Assembly: GCF_000237085.1 (NCBI RefSeq)
Contig: NC_016627.1
Location: 3,410,118-3,474,117 of the forward strand
Length of the DNA stretch: 64,000 nucleotides
Source: Acetivibrio clariflavus DSM 19732
GTDB lineage: Bacteria > Bacillota > Clostridia > Acetivibrionales > Acetivibrionaceae
Direction: 5' to 3'
Part shown: positions 1-10,903 of the stretch, piece after piece
How the letters are laid out: each line of letters begins with the position of its first letter
Numbering within the stretch: the first letter of the stretch is position 1
Program-made: the position numbers and the translations under genes
Notes under the pieces: model-generated
Databases searched by the model: none
The model's input: only the letters and a program-made list of their open reading frames with translations
What the model was told of the DNA's origin: nothing

Positions 1-210
1 GGTATCTGCTTTTTCCAATTGGTATTTAACAAAAAAAATATTATTGTCACTCAATGTAAGTATTTTGGCATTTTCAAGTTCCAGGGAATCAATATCTTCT
101 TTGAACTCTCCGTCATCATCATACCAAAAAACAATATGACGTTTTTTCCCGTCAGTTAATTCTTTATTAAAAGCATCTTCAAGCAATGTTTTTATCTGTT
201 TTAAATCCAT
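1..210 (-). CDS. pglZ: BREX alkaline phosphatase-like protein PglZ, N-terminal part (runs off window)
   Basis: Only the first 70 codons are present. The frame opens at an ATG (208-210) preceded by an AAAGGTGAT ribosome-binding site and stays open to base 1. The N-terminus contains the stretch HIVFWYDDDGEF, which is typical of BREX PglZ proteins just after the first helix. PglZ is a core BREX component with an alkaline-phosphatase-like fold, and its position after brxA-brxB-brxC-pglX matches type-1 BREX order. It lies 55 bp downstream of the AlbA_2 gene on the same strand. The catalytic domain lies outside the window, so integrity cannot be judged. The call rests on the motif plus the operon context. 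Confidence 0.85.
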   Translation of the reverse strand, partial: MDLKQIKTLLEDAFNKELTDGKKRHIVFWYDDDGEFKEDIDSLELENAKILTLSDNNIFFVKYQLEKADT

Positions 211-265
211 CAAATATCACCTTTTTAACAGTTTTGCACACTATAAATTTTATATATAAACCTAT

Positions 266-1426
266 TTATGCCTTATATATTATTAAAACAAATTCTTCAC
301 CCTGCTCCATAAGTAACGGCTCTTTGGCTCCTGCTTCTTTCATTTTCTTCAGTATCATAGGTATCCCTCTTCCCAGTTGATCAATATATCTCATATTTTC
401 CATGTACTTAACTAGAAAGGGATTTCGGGCATAGGATACACCTATTTTCATTTTTTCTATTGTAACTGTATTTGGAAGCCGTCCCGGGCTTCTGAACTCA
501 ATTCGGTCGTTATACATTAACACCCTTATTTTAGAACCACTTATGCTGTAATTTCTATGTACAAGGGAATTTACGACGGCCTCTCTAATAACAAGCATCG
601 GATATTCTTCTTTTTCTTTCCTCTTTAAACCATCTATCACCGATGGAACAAGCATATTATTTTTTAAAACAACCATTAGCTGTTCTGCAACATCCTGAAT
701 TCTTCCGATTATTATTTTTTTATCGATCAATTCATCGGAAATTTCATTGCCATTAAAATGGGCAAAGCTTACACCGTTCTGCGGAAGATGCTTTTCAGGA
801 TTCTTACCGAATATCAGCAATCCTCCCACAGTACAAAGCTTCCGTCCGTCAACTTCCTTTAAAATGTCTGCATTTACAAGTATTCTTTCAACAGATTCGC
901 TAGACTCCTCAAACAAATCAAATGTATTATACTTCATAAAATAATCCCTGATAATATCAAGGTTTAAATCTTTCATTGATGTTCCTTCAACAGGTGAAAT
1001 ATCAAAATGAAGACTTCCACTTGCTTCAAATAGCCGTAGCAACTCTTCTTTTGATGCAATTCTCTTTGTAGTCCCTACACGAATATAATATTTATGGTCA
1101 ACAGTATAATAGGGTTTGTTTTGTCCCTTAGGCACAGAAATAACTGCAATTTTTTTCCCCTCAATTTCAACAATTTCACAGAAAGGTACAATATGAGGAA
1201 TACAACTGCTTCTGCAAATATTCATCACGGTTTCTTCTATTTTATCGTCGCTTACCCCTTTAATATTTCCTTCATCATCAACTCCAATTAGAATAATGCC
1301 TCCTTCTGAATTAGAAAAAGCAACAATCTCTTCGGCTAATTCTTTTGCTCTTATATTTTCTTCTTTAAATTCAATATATGAATTTTCTCCATCCTTAATT
1401 ATTTTCTTAATTTCATCTATGTTCAT
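266..1426 (-). CDS. AlbA_2 (Schlafen-type) ATP-binding domain protein inside BREX operon
   Basis: A 386-residue protein. Residues about 15-55 hold an AlbA_2 domain (NSYIEFKEE, then NSEGGIILIGVDDEGNIKG). Residues about 285-385 resemble the C-terminal ATP-binding part of the family (REAVVNSLVHRNYS, then GRGIPMI). Members of this family are often annotated as putative transcriptional regulators or ATP-dependent helicase-like proteins, and they recur in defence islands. Here the gene sits between pglX (17 bp upstream) and pglZ (55 bp downstream) on the same strand, so it is almost certainly cotranscribed with BREX. It may regulate or assist the system; the sequence does not show which. Accessory genes at this position vary between BREX loci. 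Confidence 0.85.
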   Translation of the reverse strand: MNIDEIKKIIKDGENSYIEFKEENIRAKELAEEIVAFSNSEGGIILIGVDDEGNIKGVSDDKIEETVMNICRSSCIPHIVPFCEIVEIEGKKIAVISVPKGQNKPYYTVDHKYYIRVGTTKRIASKEELLRLFEASGSLHFDISPVEGTSMKDLNLDIIRDYFMKYNTFDLFEESSESVERILVNADILKEVDGRKLCTVGGLLIFGKNPEKHLPQNGVSFAHFNGNEISDELIDKKIIIGRIQDVAEQLMVVLKNNMLVPSVIDGLKRKEKEEYPMLVIREAVVNSLVHRNYSISGSKIRVLMYNDRIEFRSPGRLPNTVTIEKMKIGVSYARNPFLVKYMENMRYIDQLGRGIPMILKKMKEAGAKEPLLMEQGEEFVLIIYKA

Positions 1427-1443
1427 GTTGCACCTCCTGCTAA

Positions 1444-4400
1444 TTATATTTTCGCCAACAAGTCCGCTTTCAATGGCTTCCTGCCTTCTCCCTGTGGCAC
1501 CTCAATTCCCTGGAACTTAGCATAGTTTACCTTTACTCCGTCATCCAGGTCAATTTTTATTCTCTGGTTTGCAACATGGGCAATTACCTGGTCATACTGT
1601 AGACATTCTTCCATCTGCTTCAGTATCTTTTCCCTTTTCTTTCTTGCATTGGCTTTTTCTCTTTGAGAAGCATTGGAATCTATAATAATATCCATTCTCT
1701 TAACCTCTGCCTCATAGGATTTCTGCAACTTATGCAAGTAGTCGGTTCTCACCCTTGCCACTGTTAACTCATCATACCGGTGCATATATATAAGAGCTTT
1801 AAAGCCATCCTCTTTACCGGAATCAAAAAGCCAGTATATAGGTCTTTTCTGGTATACCTGCACATGGTCTTTATAAAATTCCTTAAGAAAGTACCTTCTA
1901 ATAGTCTGTCTTGCCGTTTCAGTAGTCCTTCTGCCTATAGTATCGGCAATATAATCCAAGTTCTCTTCCAAAGTTTCTTCTCCAAAGGTTACTTTAAGGA
2001 ACTCAACAAACCTACTTAATATATCATCCTCAAAATATTCATCATCGGTAATAGGTATAATATTGTCTAAATCAGGTACAAAAGTAGCATTCACCCATGT
2101 ATCCTCAATAATTTTGCCATTATCATCTTTCACTGTCTTTCGTACTTTCCATTGACCGTCCTCATTTTTCCACTTGTCCTTAAAGTCTCCACCGGCATAA
2201 ATAAGCCCCTCTGCATCAATGGAGTATCGACCAAACATACAGCCTACTGCATAGGAGATAAAGGATTTTATATCTCGTTCTCTGTCAGCTTTTCTGATGG
2301 TTATATCCTTATCCTCCACTTCCGGGGTAAGTTCGTCCTGCAAGCCATATATTTGTATAAATATGCGATTTAATTCTTCTTCGTTTGTTTTGAGTTGATT
2401 GAATTGTTCTTCTGCAAAAGCTGACCAGTTATTGAAAGCTTGTTCTATCGTTCTGCCATTGAACTTGTAATTAAGTAATGGATGCTTTCGAAAATCCCAA
2501 GAATTTTCAAAGGAATCCCAGTCGACACGTGAAATATCTACATTAGTTTTGAAAAGATGACTTATTTTTTCATTTATATTAATATCATTACAAATTTTTA
2601 ATGGAAGTCGCGCAACATTCCCTTGCTCATAATTGATTGTTTCAGATAAAGCTCCTAATAATACATTCACTAAATTTGAATTAAGGAAACTACCTATATA
2701 GTCTAATAAATTATCATGAACAAAAATCTTCATTCCTGCTTCACTAAAGATAAATCCATCCTCAGTAAACCTCACTGAAAATTTAGCCGAAGTTACTTTA
2801 GTCCATGTTAATCCTTTCTTGAAATAATATTCGATGTTTTGTGGTCTCGATTTTAGTTTTCCTTTTTCGTCTTTATAATTTTTTATCTCAATACCATCAT
2901 TTTGCCAGTTTACTATATACTCATTATTTCCATACCATTTCCTATATTCTCCCCCTTTATTTATTGGAAACCATTTTTTTTTGCTTACTATCGCTTCTTC
3001 CCTATCTTTCATTTTAAAACCAATATTTTCTATATTAACTTCATACCAAATTCTTAAAAATGCAGAACTATTTCCTGTAATTAGCCCTTGCTTAGGTTCG
3101 GATATATTCTTCAAAATGATCCCATCTATAAAAGAATTAGCCACCATTTCACTACACCAATATGCAATTGGCGAACCAGGTATTCTTTTAAAACTATTTT
3201 GCTTTACACCATTATATCTATTTTTTAAAACGAAATACTCTTTTTCCTTATCCAAACTTTTATAAATATCAACTAATCTTATATAAATACCTTTATAGCC
3301 GTTAAGAACATTGTTGTTTAATACAAAAGCAGTTGTTCGCACAACCTCACCATCAATTTCCTCAAATGCCCTAGGTCCTAAATGTACCATAGAATTAATA
3401 GTTGCTCCATTTAAAATCATCCCTCTTAATTTCTCATAACTTCTTAAAAACATCCATGAATTTTGTGTTATCATTGATATATAAGAACTTTTTGTGCTAA
3501 ACTTAATAGTTTTTTCTATAAAGACTGCAAACAAGTCGCTTCTTGTGTCCTTATAGTTTTCTTTTAGAAATTTAGAGAGTTTTAAGTTAATGCCGTCATC
3601 CCCCATATATGGTGGATTAGTACATACAACATTATACTTCTGACTCATTATTTTTGCCTGTTTTATTAATGGTGGTATTCTCTCGATAATTATATTCTTA
3701 AATTGGTACTCAATCAAATCCTGAATTTCTCCATCCCTTATCTCTTCCAATCTTCTCTCAATTGCATCAAAATCAATAGGCTTTACTTCAAGGATAGAAC
3801 CATACTCCTTTGCATCCTGGAATACATTTATCAGATACTCTACATCTTCCCTGTGTAACCGCTTCTCTATCTCTGTCTCCTCAGGATTTACAAGGTAGTC
3901 CATTGCCTCCTTCGGAAAGCCGTTACTCTCCTGTATGGCACATACATTGACATTTATTTTTTCCCTAAATATTCTCCTGCTCTTGCTTCTTGCCTTCATC
4001 ATAACTGCAAAATAAGCAAGCTGGGCTGCTCTGTCGTCTATATCCAGTCCGTACAGGTTGTTTTCAAGTATAAGTTTTGGAATATCTCGTTCAGAATATC
4101 CAGCACTCTTGTAAATATCATATAACACGTCAAAGGCATACACCAGGATATGCCCACTACCCATAGCAGGGTCTAACACTTTTATATCTTCTGGTCTTAT
4201 GTCCTTGCTCTTAGCCCGTATTTCCTCCAACTGCTTCTGAACTTCAGGTTCCTGTTCCGCTTCATCCAGGTAATACTTCCACTTGCTCTTCAGCTCTTCG
4301 TCAGGATGCCCTTCCAGCCACAGTCTTCCCAAAGAGTTCTCCACCATGTACTTGACAATCCAGTCAGGAGTAAACAACTGGGTTGCTGCAGGAATATTTT

Positions 4401-5106
4401 CCTTAGTTATCTTTATATTTTTCTTTAGTCCTTCAAATACTTCATCTTTCTTCTCCGATATATAATACTGGTACATCCATCCGATTATTTCCACCTGTTC
4501 TCTAAAATCGTCCTCGGATATATCTTCCACCAAATGCCTTATGACAGACCCTTCGGCAAGAAGGTTTGAAGGCAGCAAAATTTCAGTATAATCGTCAATC
4601 TTTTCAAACAATCCCGGAAGTATTTCGTTTAAGGCATTGCACTGCTTTACCAGAAGGTATCTGTAAAGGGATTCTGTATCATTGTCGTCCTGTAGTTTAT
4701 ACACCAGTTCCCTTTCCAAATCCAGATCAATATTCAATGCTTCCCTAATAATATCCGGTTCCTTCCTGTCAGGTTCAATCGATGACAGCACTCTTATCCC
4801 TGTGGGAAGGTAACCGTTTACTTCCATGAAACGTAGGGCAATAAACCTGTTAAACCAGGTGTATGCCACTTCCTCTATTACATTGTTAAACCCTTTTTCC
4901 TCTATCCTGGACACAAGACTGTTTCTTTGCTCAATTTCTTTCCTGTTCAGGCTTCTGTCCCCTATTATCACTGTATCGGATGTAGAAACATCAGGCTTTT
5001 TTATTTCCTTTTCTGTTATTCCCAACTCATATGCCTTTTGCTTTATATCTTCGATAAGTTTTTTTCTTGCCCATACGGCAAACTTCTTTATTGCCGCTTT
5101 ATCCAT
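1444..5106 (-). CDS. pglX: BREX-1 adenine-specific DNA methyltransferase PglX
   Basis: A 1220-residue protein of the usual PglX length. The SAM-binding motif DPAMGSGH is at about residue 312 and the N6-adenine catalytic motif NPPYMG at about residue 497, in the order typical of gamma-class adenine methyltransferases. The long C-terminal half is expected to carry target recognition. PglX methylates a non-palindromic host motif that marks self DNA in BREX; phage DNA lacking it is blocked without cleavage. The ATG start is 12 bp after the brxC stop, behind a purine-rich GGAGGCAGCAGC region. No frameshift is visible, unlike the phase-variable pglX of some strains. Confidence 0.95.
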   Translation of the reverse strand: MDKAAIKKFAVWARKKLIEDIKQKAYELGITEKEIKKPDVSTSDTVIIGDRSLNRKEIEQRNSLVSRIEEKGFNNVIEEVAYTWFNRFIALRFMEVNGYLPTGIRVLSSIEPDRKEPDIIREALNIDLDLERELVYKLQDDNDTESLYRYLLVKQCNALNEILPGLFEKIDDYTEILLPSNLLAEGSVIRHLVEDISEDDFREQVEIIGWMYQYYISEKKDEVFEGLKKNIKITKENIPAATQLFTPDWIVKYMVENSLGRLWLEGHPDEELKSKWKYYLDEAEQEPEVQKQLEEIRAKSKDIRPEDIKVLDPAMGSGHILVYAFDVLYDIYKSAGYSERDIPKLILENNLYGLDIDDRAAQLAYFAVMMKARSKSRRIFREKINVNVCAIQESNGFPKEAMDYLVNPEETEIEKRLHREDVEYLINVFQDAKEYGSILEVKPIDFDAIERRLEEIRDGEIQDLIEYQFKNIIIERIPPLIKQAKIMSQKYNVVCTNPPYMGDDGINLKLSKFLKENYKDTRSDLFAVFIEKTIKFSTKSSYISMITQNSWMFLRSYEKLRGMILNGATINSMVHLGPRAFEEIDGEVVRTTAFVLNNNVLNGYKGIYIRLVDIYKSLDKEKEYFVLKNRYNGVKQNSFKRIPGSPIAYWCSEMVANSFIDGIILKNISEPKQGLITGNSSAFLRIWYEVNIENIGFKMKDREEAIVSKKKWFPINKGGEYRKWYGNNEYIVNWQNDGIEIKNYKDEKGKLKSRPQNIEYYFKKGLTWTKVTSAKFSVRFTEDGFIFSEAGMKIFVHDNLLDYIGSFLNSNLVNVLLGALSETINYEQGNVARLPLKICNDININEKISHLFKTNVDISRVDWDSFENSWDFRKHPLLNYKFNGRTIEQAFNNWSAFAEEQFNQLKTNEEELNRIFIQIYGLQDELTPEVEDKDITIRKADRERDIKSFISYAVGCMFGRYSIDAEGLIYAGGDFKDKWKNEDGQWKVRKTVKDDNGKIIEDTWVNATFVPDLDNIIPITDDEYFEDDILSRFVEFLKVTFGEETLEENLDYIADTIGRRTTETARQTIRRYFLKEFYKDHVQVYQKRPIYWLFDSGKEDGFKALIYMHRYDELTVARVRTDYLHKLQKSYEAEVKRMDIIIDSNASQREKANARKKREKILKQMEECLQYDQVIAHVANQRIKIDLDDGVKVNYAKFQGIEVPQGEGRKPLKADLLAKI

Positions 5107-5118
5107 GCTGCTGCCTCC

Positions 5119-8100
5119 TTAAACAAGTTTTATTATTATGTCGTCTTTCAATTCACTTTTCAATCTGTTTTTGATTTCATTTACAACATTCTCTATGTCC
5201 GCTTCACTTTCAATTGTTTTTGCTCCGTGCAGAATGTTGGCAATGCTGATATTTATAGTCTTCTTGTATATCTTCGGAGGATTATTCACTATTTCCGGGC
5301 TTCCAAGGTCCTGATGTTCCGTTGGCTGTGTCGGTGCTTTTATTTTTGCAATTTCTGCGGAAATATCATCAAAACATCTTAATTTAAGCCTGTCACTTTC
5401 CTCTTTCATGGCTATTGCCTCATAAAAGTTATTGGCATGGTCCAGTCTGTCCAAGAGATCGTCAAATCTACCTTTAAATTTATTATAAAGCACGTCTTTA
5501 AATTCATACTTATTCAGCTCATCAATGACTTTCCTGTAATCATTTTCTATTACCTGCCTTACAGGCTTGCATTCCACTTCAAGAAGTTCAGTAAATCTAA
5601 CTACAAACCTGTCAACAAGACTGGGCAGTTTATGAATATCGGAATAAGGCTCTCTGCTCTCCACAATTTTTTTCATCTGTTCTACCAGATCTATAACTTC
5701 CTTATCCAACACATAAGTCTTGTTACTGTTGTATACATTTATTTTGTGAACAGCCTTGTCAAAGAACTCTCTTTGGTTGCTGTCGAAAAATTTCTTAACG
5801 TCTATAGAATCATCGGCATAATCCAACAGTATATCTTTCTCTTTTTGAAGCTCTTCATAGAATTCTTTCGGATCCTGTATTTTGCAAACTTTTTCCAAGG
5901 TATTCTTTCCTTCTTCTAAAATATCCTTACCGGGATATTTAATCTGTTTATAATAGACCAGCAATTTGTCGATTTTTGAAATTTCATCCTTTGCCAGTTC
6001 CTTAAATTTCTTCATAAGCCCGTCCTCATCAGAAGGAACAGCAGTGATATTGAACAACTCCTTACACAATTCTTTGGCACTGCTGATTTGATGAGCAGGT
6101 ACCTTTATCCTCTTTTCAACAAGAAGTCTGTCGGCATAATCCCTCTTGGTAAGATACTTGACAATATCCCGGTCTTGAACATCCAGGTACTGGCTGTTTA
6201 ACTGCAGCTTTATCTCCTGGGCTTTAAACAACTTGCCTATCACCCATTCTATATCCTCTTCAAGCCATCCGTAAGGAGCTTTTTCATATATGCCAAGGAT
6301 TGTTTTCATGGTAACAGGAATATTTCTCGCCGTATTTCTCTCAATGTAACCTGCCATTTCCTCAACGGCAAGCTTGTTCGGTGCTTCAACACCGGTCAAT
6401 GTAATCTGCTCATTATCACTGAATATGTCATAAAGATCCTTTGCAGAGGTAAAAAAATTAATATATCCGAGTTTTGTATAAATTCCTTCTATTAGCACCT
6501 TGAAACCGTCATTTATTTTTTCAACCGGGTCTTTTTTATTAATCTCAAGCCTTTGAGAATTGGCATACATGTCCGCATTTTCAATTGCCTCTGTCAAAAG
6601 CCTTTTTACCCTGTCTTTGCGTTCTACAAGTTCCCTTCTCTTTCTGTCCTTAATTTCTTCAATCTTTTGAGTCAGGGAAGTTCCTCCTTTTCTCCTTAAG
6701 AAGGTTTCAATTTTCAGTACTTCCTCCATCTCGTCAAGGAAAGTGGTATCATTGGGAAGCTTAACAATTAAATTGTTCTCTCTCATGGACATCAATTTCA
6801 GTTCATTATCGGTAAGTTCCTCTCCGGTATCATAGTAGGGAGTAATAATTTTAAGGCCTATGTCATTTCCCTGATTGCCTCTGAAAAATCTGTCGTCCAC
6901 TACCTGGTTAAAACTGAAGTTGTACTTTGATGAATATCTATATTTCTTGTCAGGGTAGATTTCCTCAAAGACTATTTCAGAAACCTTCTGTATAACCTCT
7001 CCCAAATCCACGCTGATGCTCTTGATCTCCCGGTTGATATCCTGCTCTTCGTGGGTAAGAAAGATATATTGATCACCGTTCTTTTGTACAAGGGTTTCCT
7101 TTACCAGTCGCCTCAAGGAATCTTCAATTTTCTTTTTAAGATCTATCTTATCCTCGTCTATGTGACTTACCATAAGGGTAGCCAGATTCTCTATGTTTGC
7201 AGGTATCTCCTTGACATACTTAATCATGAATAGAACCTTTAAAAGTTCCACATCAAAGTCATTTAAATTTTCATTTTCCTGCGCATGGATGATAACAGTT
7301 CTGATATTGGAATCCAGGAAAGCTTCAACGGTATCGTAAAAGGCTGAAAAGGGTATTAATGTTCCTTCTTCACAGTTCATATATTTTATTGCGGATTCCT
7401 GGAAGGAACTGATCATGGAGCGTTCCCCTTCTGCCAGATGTTTTCCTGAAGCTCCATGTATCCTTATGGAAGTCAATACCTGCTGAAGGAGATTGAATTG
7501 ATAAGGAATAAAAGGATAACACTCGGCAAAATCCTCACCATCCTTATATACCTTTTTCTCCGGCGTATCGGCAGAAAAGGTAATAAGATTTTTAAGTATG
7601 GCACTTTTATCTTCATAGAGGAGTTTCAATGTATCCCTTGCCACATCATCCTTCAAAAGTATCCTCTTTCGGATTACCTCGTCCACATTGGCACTGGAGA
7701 GACTAAGACGTGTGTTGAACCTGCCCTGAATCTTGGAGAAATCATTTCCTTTTACCTTTGTAACCGAATCAATATCCTGTTGGCTTGTAACAATAACCCA
7801 GGCTTTACCGCCGCATTCCGTTCCTAAGTCCTCCACCACGGTCTGCAAATTTAACATCAACTGTGAATTATCCCCGATATACTGCCCTATTTCGTCCACC
7901 AAAAAAACTACATGGTGGTTGTTGCCTTTTCTTTCTATGTATTCCCTTACACGTTTTGCAAACCTATCAACACTTAAGGTATAATTCTCTTCCGCCTTTG
8001 CATACCAATTCCGTGCTGCCTCATGGCTCATCTTGGTACTCCTGGCCAGTGCTTCCACAATAGCATCCTCTTCGTAGTAGAAATCCTCCCTTGCCTCCGT

Positions 8101-8700
8101 CCATTCCCTTCCCGATATATCTTTAAACGTCTTTTTGAAATCTTCATAAACACCGTCAACTACCATTTGCCTTTCCAATTCCGCTATCCAGGGCATGGAC
8201 CCGCAAAAGCCCTGCATTTCATTAAATACCTTGTTAAAAACTTTTACAATGGAGTCTTTGTTGGCTTTAGAATCCGAGTCACTTTTAGAATCTATATTAA
8301 ACAGAATAACATCGGCTGAAGTGTCTCCGGCCAGTTTCATATTGGCCCATACCATACTATCCTGTATTTTATCATTGAAATATTCAATGGCTCTCTTTCC
8401 TTCAACTTCCCTGTTTTCGAGAAGATAAGAAAGTATTTTCAGGAAATGGGATTTACCGCTTCCAAAGAACCCGGAAATCCAGACTCCCATTTTATCGGTA
8501 GTACCTGCTATCCCTTTTCTATATGCCTCAAAGAAACTGTCAAAATGCTTTGACAATTCCCTCGTAACTACATACTCATCAAGTTCCTGTTTCACATTGC
8601 TATCATCATCCTGACCCACTTTGATTACACCCTTGATGTCTCTGTCAATCGGCTTTTTAAACATATCCTTTATGAACATGTTTAATTCCTCCCTTGTCAT
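5119..8700 (-). CDS. brxC: BREX P-loop ATPase BrxC
   Basis: A 1193-residue protein with Walker A GFFGSGKS at residues 77-84 and a Walker B-like VVFLVDEIGQY near residue 268. The C-terminal half is largely helical and rich in charged residues. BrxC (also called PglY-like) is a large ATPase needed for BREX defence and methylation. The gene is 15 bp after brxB and 12 bp before pglX on the same strand, so the three are one transcription unit. Length and layout are those of a complete family member. Confidence 0.95.
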   Translation of the reverse strand: MTREELNMFIKDMFKKPIDRDIKGVIKVGQDDDSNVKQELDEYVVTRELSKHFDSFFEAYRKGIAGTTDKMGVWISGFFGSGKSHFLKILSYLLENREVEGKRAIEYFNDKIQDSMVWANMKLAGDTSADVILFNIDSKSDSDSKANKDSIVKVFNKVFNEMQGFCGSMPWIAELERQMVVDGVYEDFKKTFKDISGREWTEAREDFYYEEDAIVEALARSTKMSHEAARNWYAKAEENYTLSVDRFAKRVREYIERKGNNHHVVFLVDEIGQYIGDNSQLMLNLQTVVEDLGTECGGKAWVIVTSQQDIDSVTKVKGNDFSKIQGRFNTRLSLSSANVDEVIRKRILLKDDVARDTLKLLYEDKSAILKNLITFSADTPEKKVYKDGEDFAECYPFIPYQFNLLQQVLTSIRIHGASGKHLAEGERSMISSFQESAIKYMNCEEGTLIPFSAFYDTVEAFLDSNIRTVIIHAQENENLNDFDVELLKVLFMIKYVKEIPANIENLATLMVSHIDEDKIDLKKKIEDSLRRLVKETLVQKNGDQYIFLTHEEQDINREIKSISVDLGEVIQKVSEIVFEEIYPDKKYRYSSKYNFSFNQVVDDRFFRGNQGNDIGLKIITPYYDTGEELTDNELKLMSMRENNLIVKLPNDTTFLDEMEEVLKIETFLRRKGGTSLTQKIEEIKDRKRRELVERKDRVKRLLTEAIENADMYANSQRLEINKKDPVEKINDGFKVLIEGIYTKLGYINFFTSAKDLYDIFSDNEQITLTGVEAPNKLAVEEMAGYIERNTARNIPVTMKTILGIYEKAPYGWLEEDIEWVIGKLFKAQEIKLQLNSQYLDVQDRDIVKYLTKRDYADRLLVEKRIKVPAHQISSAKELCKELFNITAVPSDEDGLMKKFKELAKDEISKIDKLLVYYKQIKYPGKDILEEGKNTLEKVCKIQDPKEFYEELQKEKDILLDYADDSIDVKKFFDSNQREFFDKAVHKINVYNSNKTYVLDKEVIDLVEQMKKIVESREPYSDIHKLPSLVDRFVVRFTELLEVECKPVRQVIENDYRKVIDELNKYEFKDVLYNKFKGRFDDLLDRLDHANNFYEAIAMKEESDRLKLRCFDDISAEIAKIKAPTQPTEHQDLGSPEIVNNPPKIYKKTINISIANILHGAKTIESEADIENVVNEIKNRLKSELKDDIIIKLV

Positions 8701-8715
8701 AAGCTTAATTTTCCC

Positions 8716-9300
8716 TTAATATCTATCCACTAATCTAAACGCTCTGTAATAATTATCGTCCTTAATCTCTTCAAAAAGCACCAGTTCAAGCCCATCATAT
8801 ATTCCCGGGAAAAACATTATTACAGGTACTTCGTCCAAAACCTGGTGAAGATTGTTCAACACCGTATGGGAGCGGATAATCGGCCATACCTTTCCCACAC
8901 CGGTTATAAACACTATATCATCTTTTTCTACTCTTTCCTTTATATAATGGATAATAAGATCATCTTTTTCGGTAATTCTCAATGCCTTTCTCGTGGCATT
9001 AAATACAAATTCACTGCCCTTTACCTGTTCCATTTTAAAGTTTTTTTCAAGATAGCCTTTGCTTTCAAGGATCTCCAGCATTATTTCGTACAAGTCAAAT
9101 TCCTTTATATTATAACCATAATCCCCTTCGTTAATTTTCTGCTTCAAAAATTGTACATGCTCCCTCACAAGCATTTCATACCTTGGTTCATAATCAAATA
9201 TATAGTATCCTATCTCATTACCAAGACCTGTATTTTTTCTAAAGTTTTCTTTTGTAATCCTTAGGATAATTTCATCCAGTCTCTGGTTAATAGTTTTCAC
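8716..9300 (-). CDS. brxB: BREX protein BrxB (DUF1788)
   Basis: A 194-residue DUF1788 protein. The second half has the family pattern VFITGVGKVWPIIRSH followed by VPVIMFFPGIYDG. The start codon is GTG, directly abutting the brxA stop (TAA then GTG), with GAGAGGTG upstream as ribosome-binding site, so translation is probably coupled to brxA. BrxB is a small core component of type-1 BREX with unresolved biochemical role. The order brxA-brxB-brxC is canonical. Confidence 0.93.
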   Translation of the reverse strand: MKTINQRLDEIILRITKENFRKNTGLGNEIGYYIFDYEPRYEMLVREHVQFLKQKINEGDYGYNIKEFDLYEIMLEILESKGYLEKNFKMEQVKGSEFVFNATRKALRITEKDDLIIHYIKERVEKDDIVFITGVGKVWPIIRSHTVLNNLHQVLDEVPVIMFFPGIYDGLELVLFEEIKDDNYYRAFRLVDRY

Positions 9301-9906
9301 TTACACCTCTCCTATCAATGCATTAAGGTATTTTGAATCACCAATCTCTTTCAGATGCTGAACAACTTCTTCCTCAATTATTGGTCTGACAACTTCTCGT
9401 TTCCTTCTTTGACCTTTAAGAAGACCAGACTCAAACAGGATACGGATATATACCTGCTTTAATTTACAAAAAGTAGAATCACTCCATGAAGCCACTTTTT
9501 CACTTTGCTCTTTTTTTCTGTTGAAAAATATATTAAAATCCTTGTCATACAAAATAAAATCCTTAAACAACATCTTTTCCCTAAAGACTTCATGCATAAA
9601 TTCAAAAAACAATCTGTCGGTTTTCATGATGGAATAGACAACTATCTGCTTGCCGGTTTCTATATCTCCGTTTACAATCTTTTCAATAAAGAAATCATCA
9701 AGAACCTTTAACCTTTTAAGCACGGTTGACGCAATTTCGCTTCTTCTGGCTTCTGTATTTACCTGAAAAATATTATCCTTTTTTGCCTTATTTTTTATTT
9801 CAAATTCGTTAAATCCTTGATTTATAAGCCCCGCGACTTTTTTCGTCTCTTTGTACAAGAATGATTTTGATTTTAATGTAGATATATATTCCCACTTAAA
9901 TGACAT
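9301..9906 (-). CDS. brxA: BREX protein BrxA (DUF1819)
   Basis: A 201-residue DUF1819 protein and the first gene of the BREX operon. The N-terminus (SFLYKETKKVAGLINQGF) and the helical middle part match the family. BrxA is a small, DNA-binding helical core protein. The ATG follows GGAAAGAAGGAAAAAT, a good ribosome-binding region. About 130 bp of AT-rich sequence separates it from the HNH gene and probably contains the operon promoter. Confidence 0.92.
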   Translation of the reverse strand: MSFKWEYISTLKSKSFLYKETKKVAGLINQGFNEFEIKNKAKKDNIFQVNTEARRSEIASTVLKRLKVLDDFFIEKIVNGDIETGKQIVVYSIMKTDRLFFEFMHEVFREKMLFKDFILYDKDFNIFFNRKKEQSEKVASWSDSTFCKLKQVYIRILFESGLLKGQRRKREVVRPIIEEEVVQHLKEIGDSKYLNALIGEV

Positions 9907-10036
9907 ATTTTTCCTTCTTTCCGGTCCACTTTTTCGATATTATAATTATATATTTTTGATTTGCCATTGTATAGGGTTATGATTAAATAATGCAGAAAAA
10001 TTATAATTATGAAATAATAAAAAATAAGACAAGCAC

Positions 10037-10903
10037 TCAATTCTTCGTTTTACTCAAATGCTTATCTAATATTATTCTTTCTTCTATTCCATTACTATAA
10101 ATATAAATTAGTTTTCTTCTGTCAAAAATAGGTCTTGCTTTATGGATAGTTCTATGATGATTTGGACAAACAATAATCTGATTTTCTGCATTATTGTTAA
10201 GAGATTCAACAAAAGGATCTATATGGTGAGTTTCTACAATATCTACTCCGTATTTTTTGCTAATATTTTTTCCACATATTTGACAGCAGAAATTATAAAG
10301 AAGTTTCAGGTTTTCTCCTATTGCTCTGTTAAGTTTCCGAATTTTCACCAATTGATTCATAGTAGTGATTGTGGCAAATGGATCAATAATGCTATAATTA
10401 ATACTGGCTTCATATTCCCGTTCATCTTCACGAACCATTGCTTCTTTTATTATTCTCATATCTTCCTGTGTAATGCATTCAAGCAGATATGTATCCAGAT
10501 ACTCTGTTGTATAAATAGCAAGGTATTCCCTTTGTTCATCAGGAATTTTTATATGCTTTCGTTTATTTTCAGATATGTTGTTTCTCTGTTCTAATATATA
10601 CCTGTAACTTACGATAAAAATATCTCTAAATCTTTCCGCTATTTCACTTTGAGTGTTATACCTGATTTGTAATATACTTTTTCTGTTGGTATACTTTTCT
10701 TCATTAAATTTCTGGTTTATAAGTTTTGCTTTATAAGTTTTTCCTTCTAATACCAAATAAATATCTTTTGAACTTCCTTTTGGCAAAAACTCATTTATAG
10801 CATTTTGAAAAACCACCTGTATATCCAGTGGAATCGTTAACCCCTGATGTAACAGAGACCAATCTACTTCTTTTTTATATACATAGTTATTGACCTCAAT
10901 CAT
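10037..10903 (-). CDS. HNH endonuclease-type protein
   Basis: A 288-residue protein with a C-terminal HNH domain at residues about 207-255: paired cysteines CQICGK, then ETHHIDP, an Asn (NAENQIIVCPNHH), then RTIHK. This Cys4-type HNH fold cleaves DNA using a divalent metal. The N-terminal 200 residues are unrecognised and may bind DNA. It lies just upstream of brxA, same strand, so it may be a restriction-like companion of the BREX locus or an independent defence gene. Its target is not deducible. Confidence 0.75.
   Translation of the reverse strand: MIEVNNYVYKKEVDWSLLHQGLTIPLDIQVVFQNAINEFLPKGSSKDIYLVLEGKTYKAKLINQKFNEEKYTNRKSILQIRYNTQSEIAERFRDIFIVSYRYILEQRNNISENKRKHIKIPDEQREYLAIYTTEYLDTYLLECITQEDMRIIKEAMVREDEREYEASINYSIIDPFATITTMNQLVKIRKLNRAIGENLKLLYNFCCQICGKNISKKYGVDIVETHHIDPFVESLNNNAENQIIVCPNHHRTIHKARPIFDRRKLIYIYSNGIEERIILDKHLSKTKN

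Noticed and set aside
10142-10594. 150-codon plus-strand ORF opposite the HNH gene
   Set aside because: It is the antisense shadow of a gene with clear HNH motifs and has no supporting start site.
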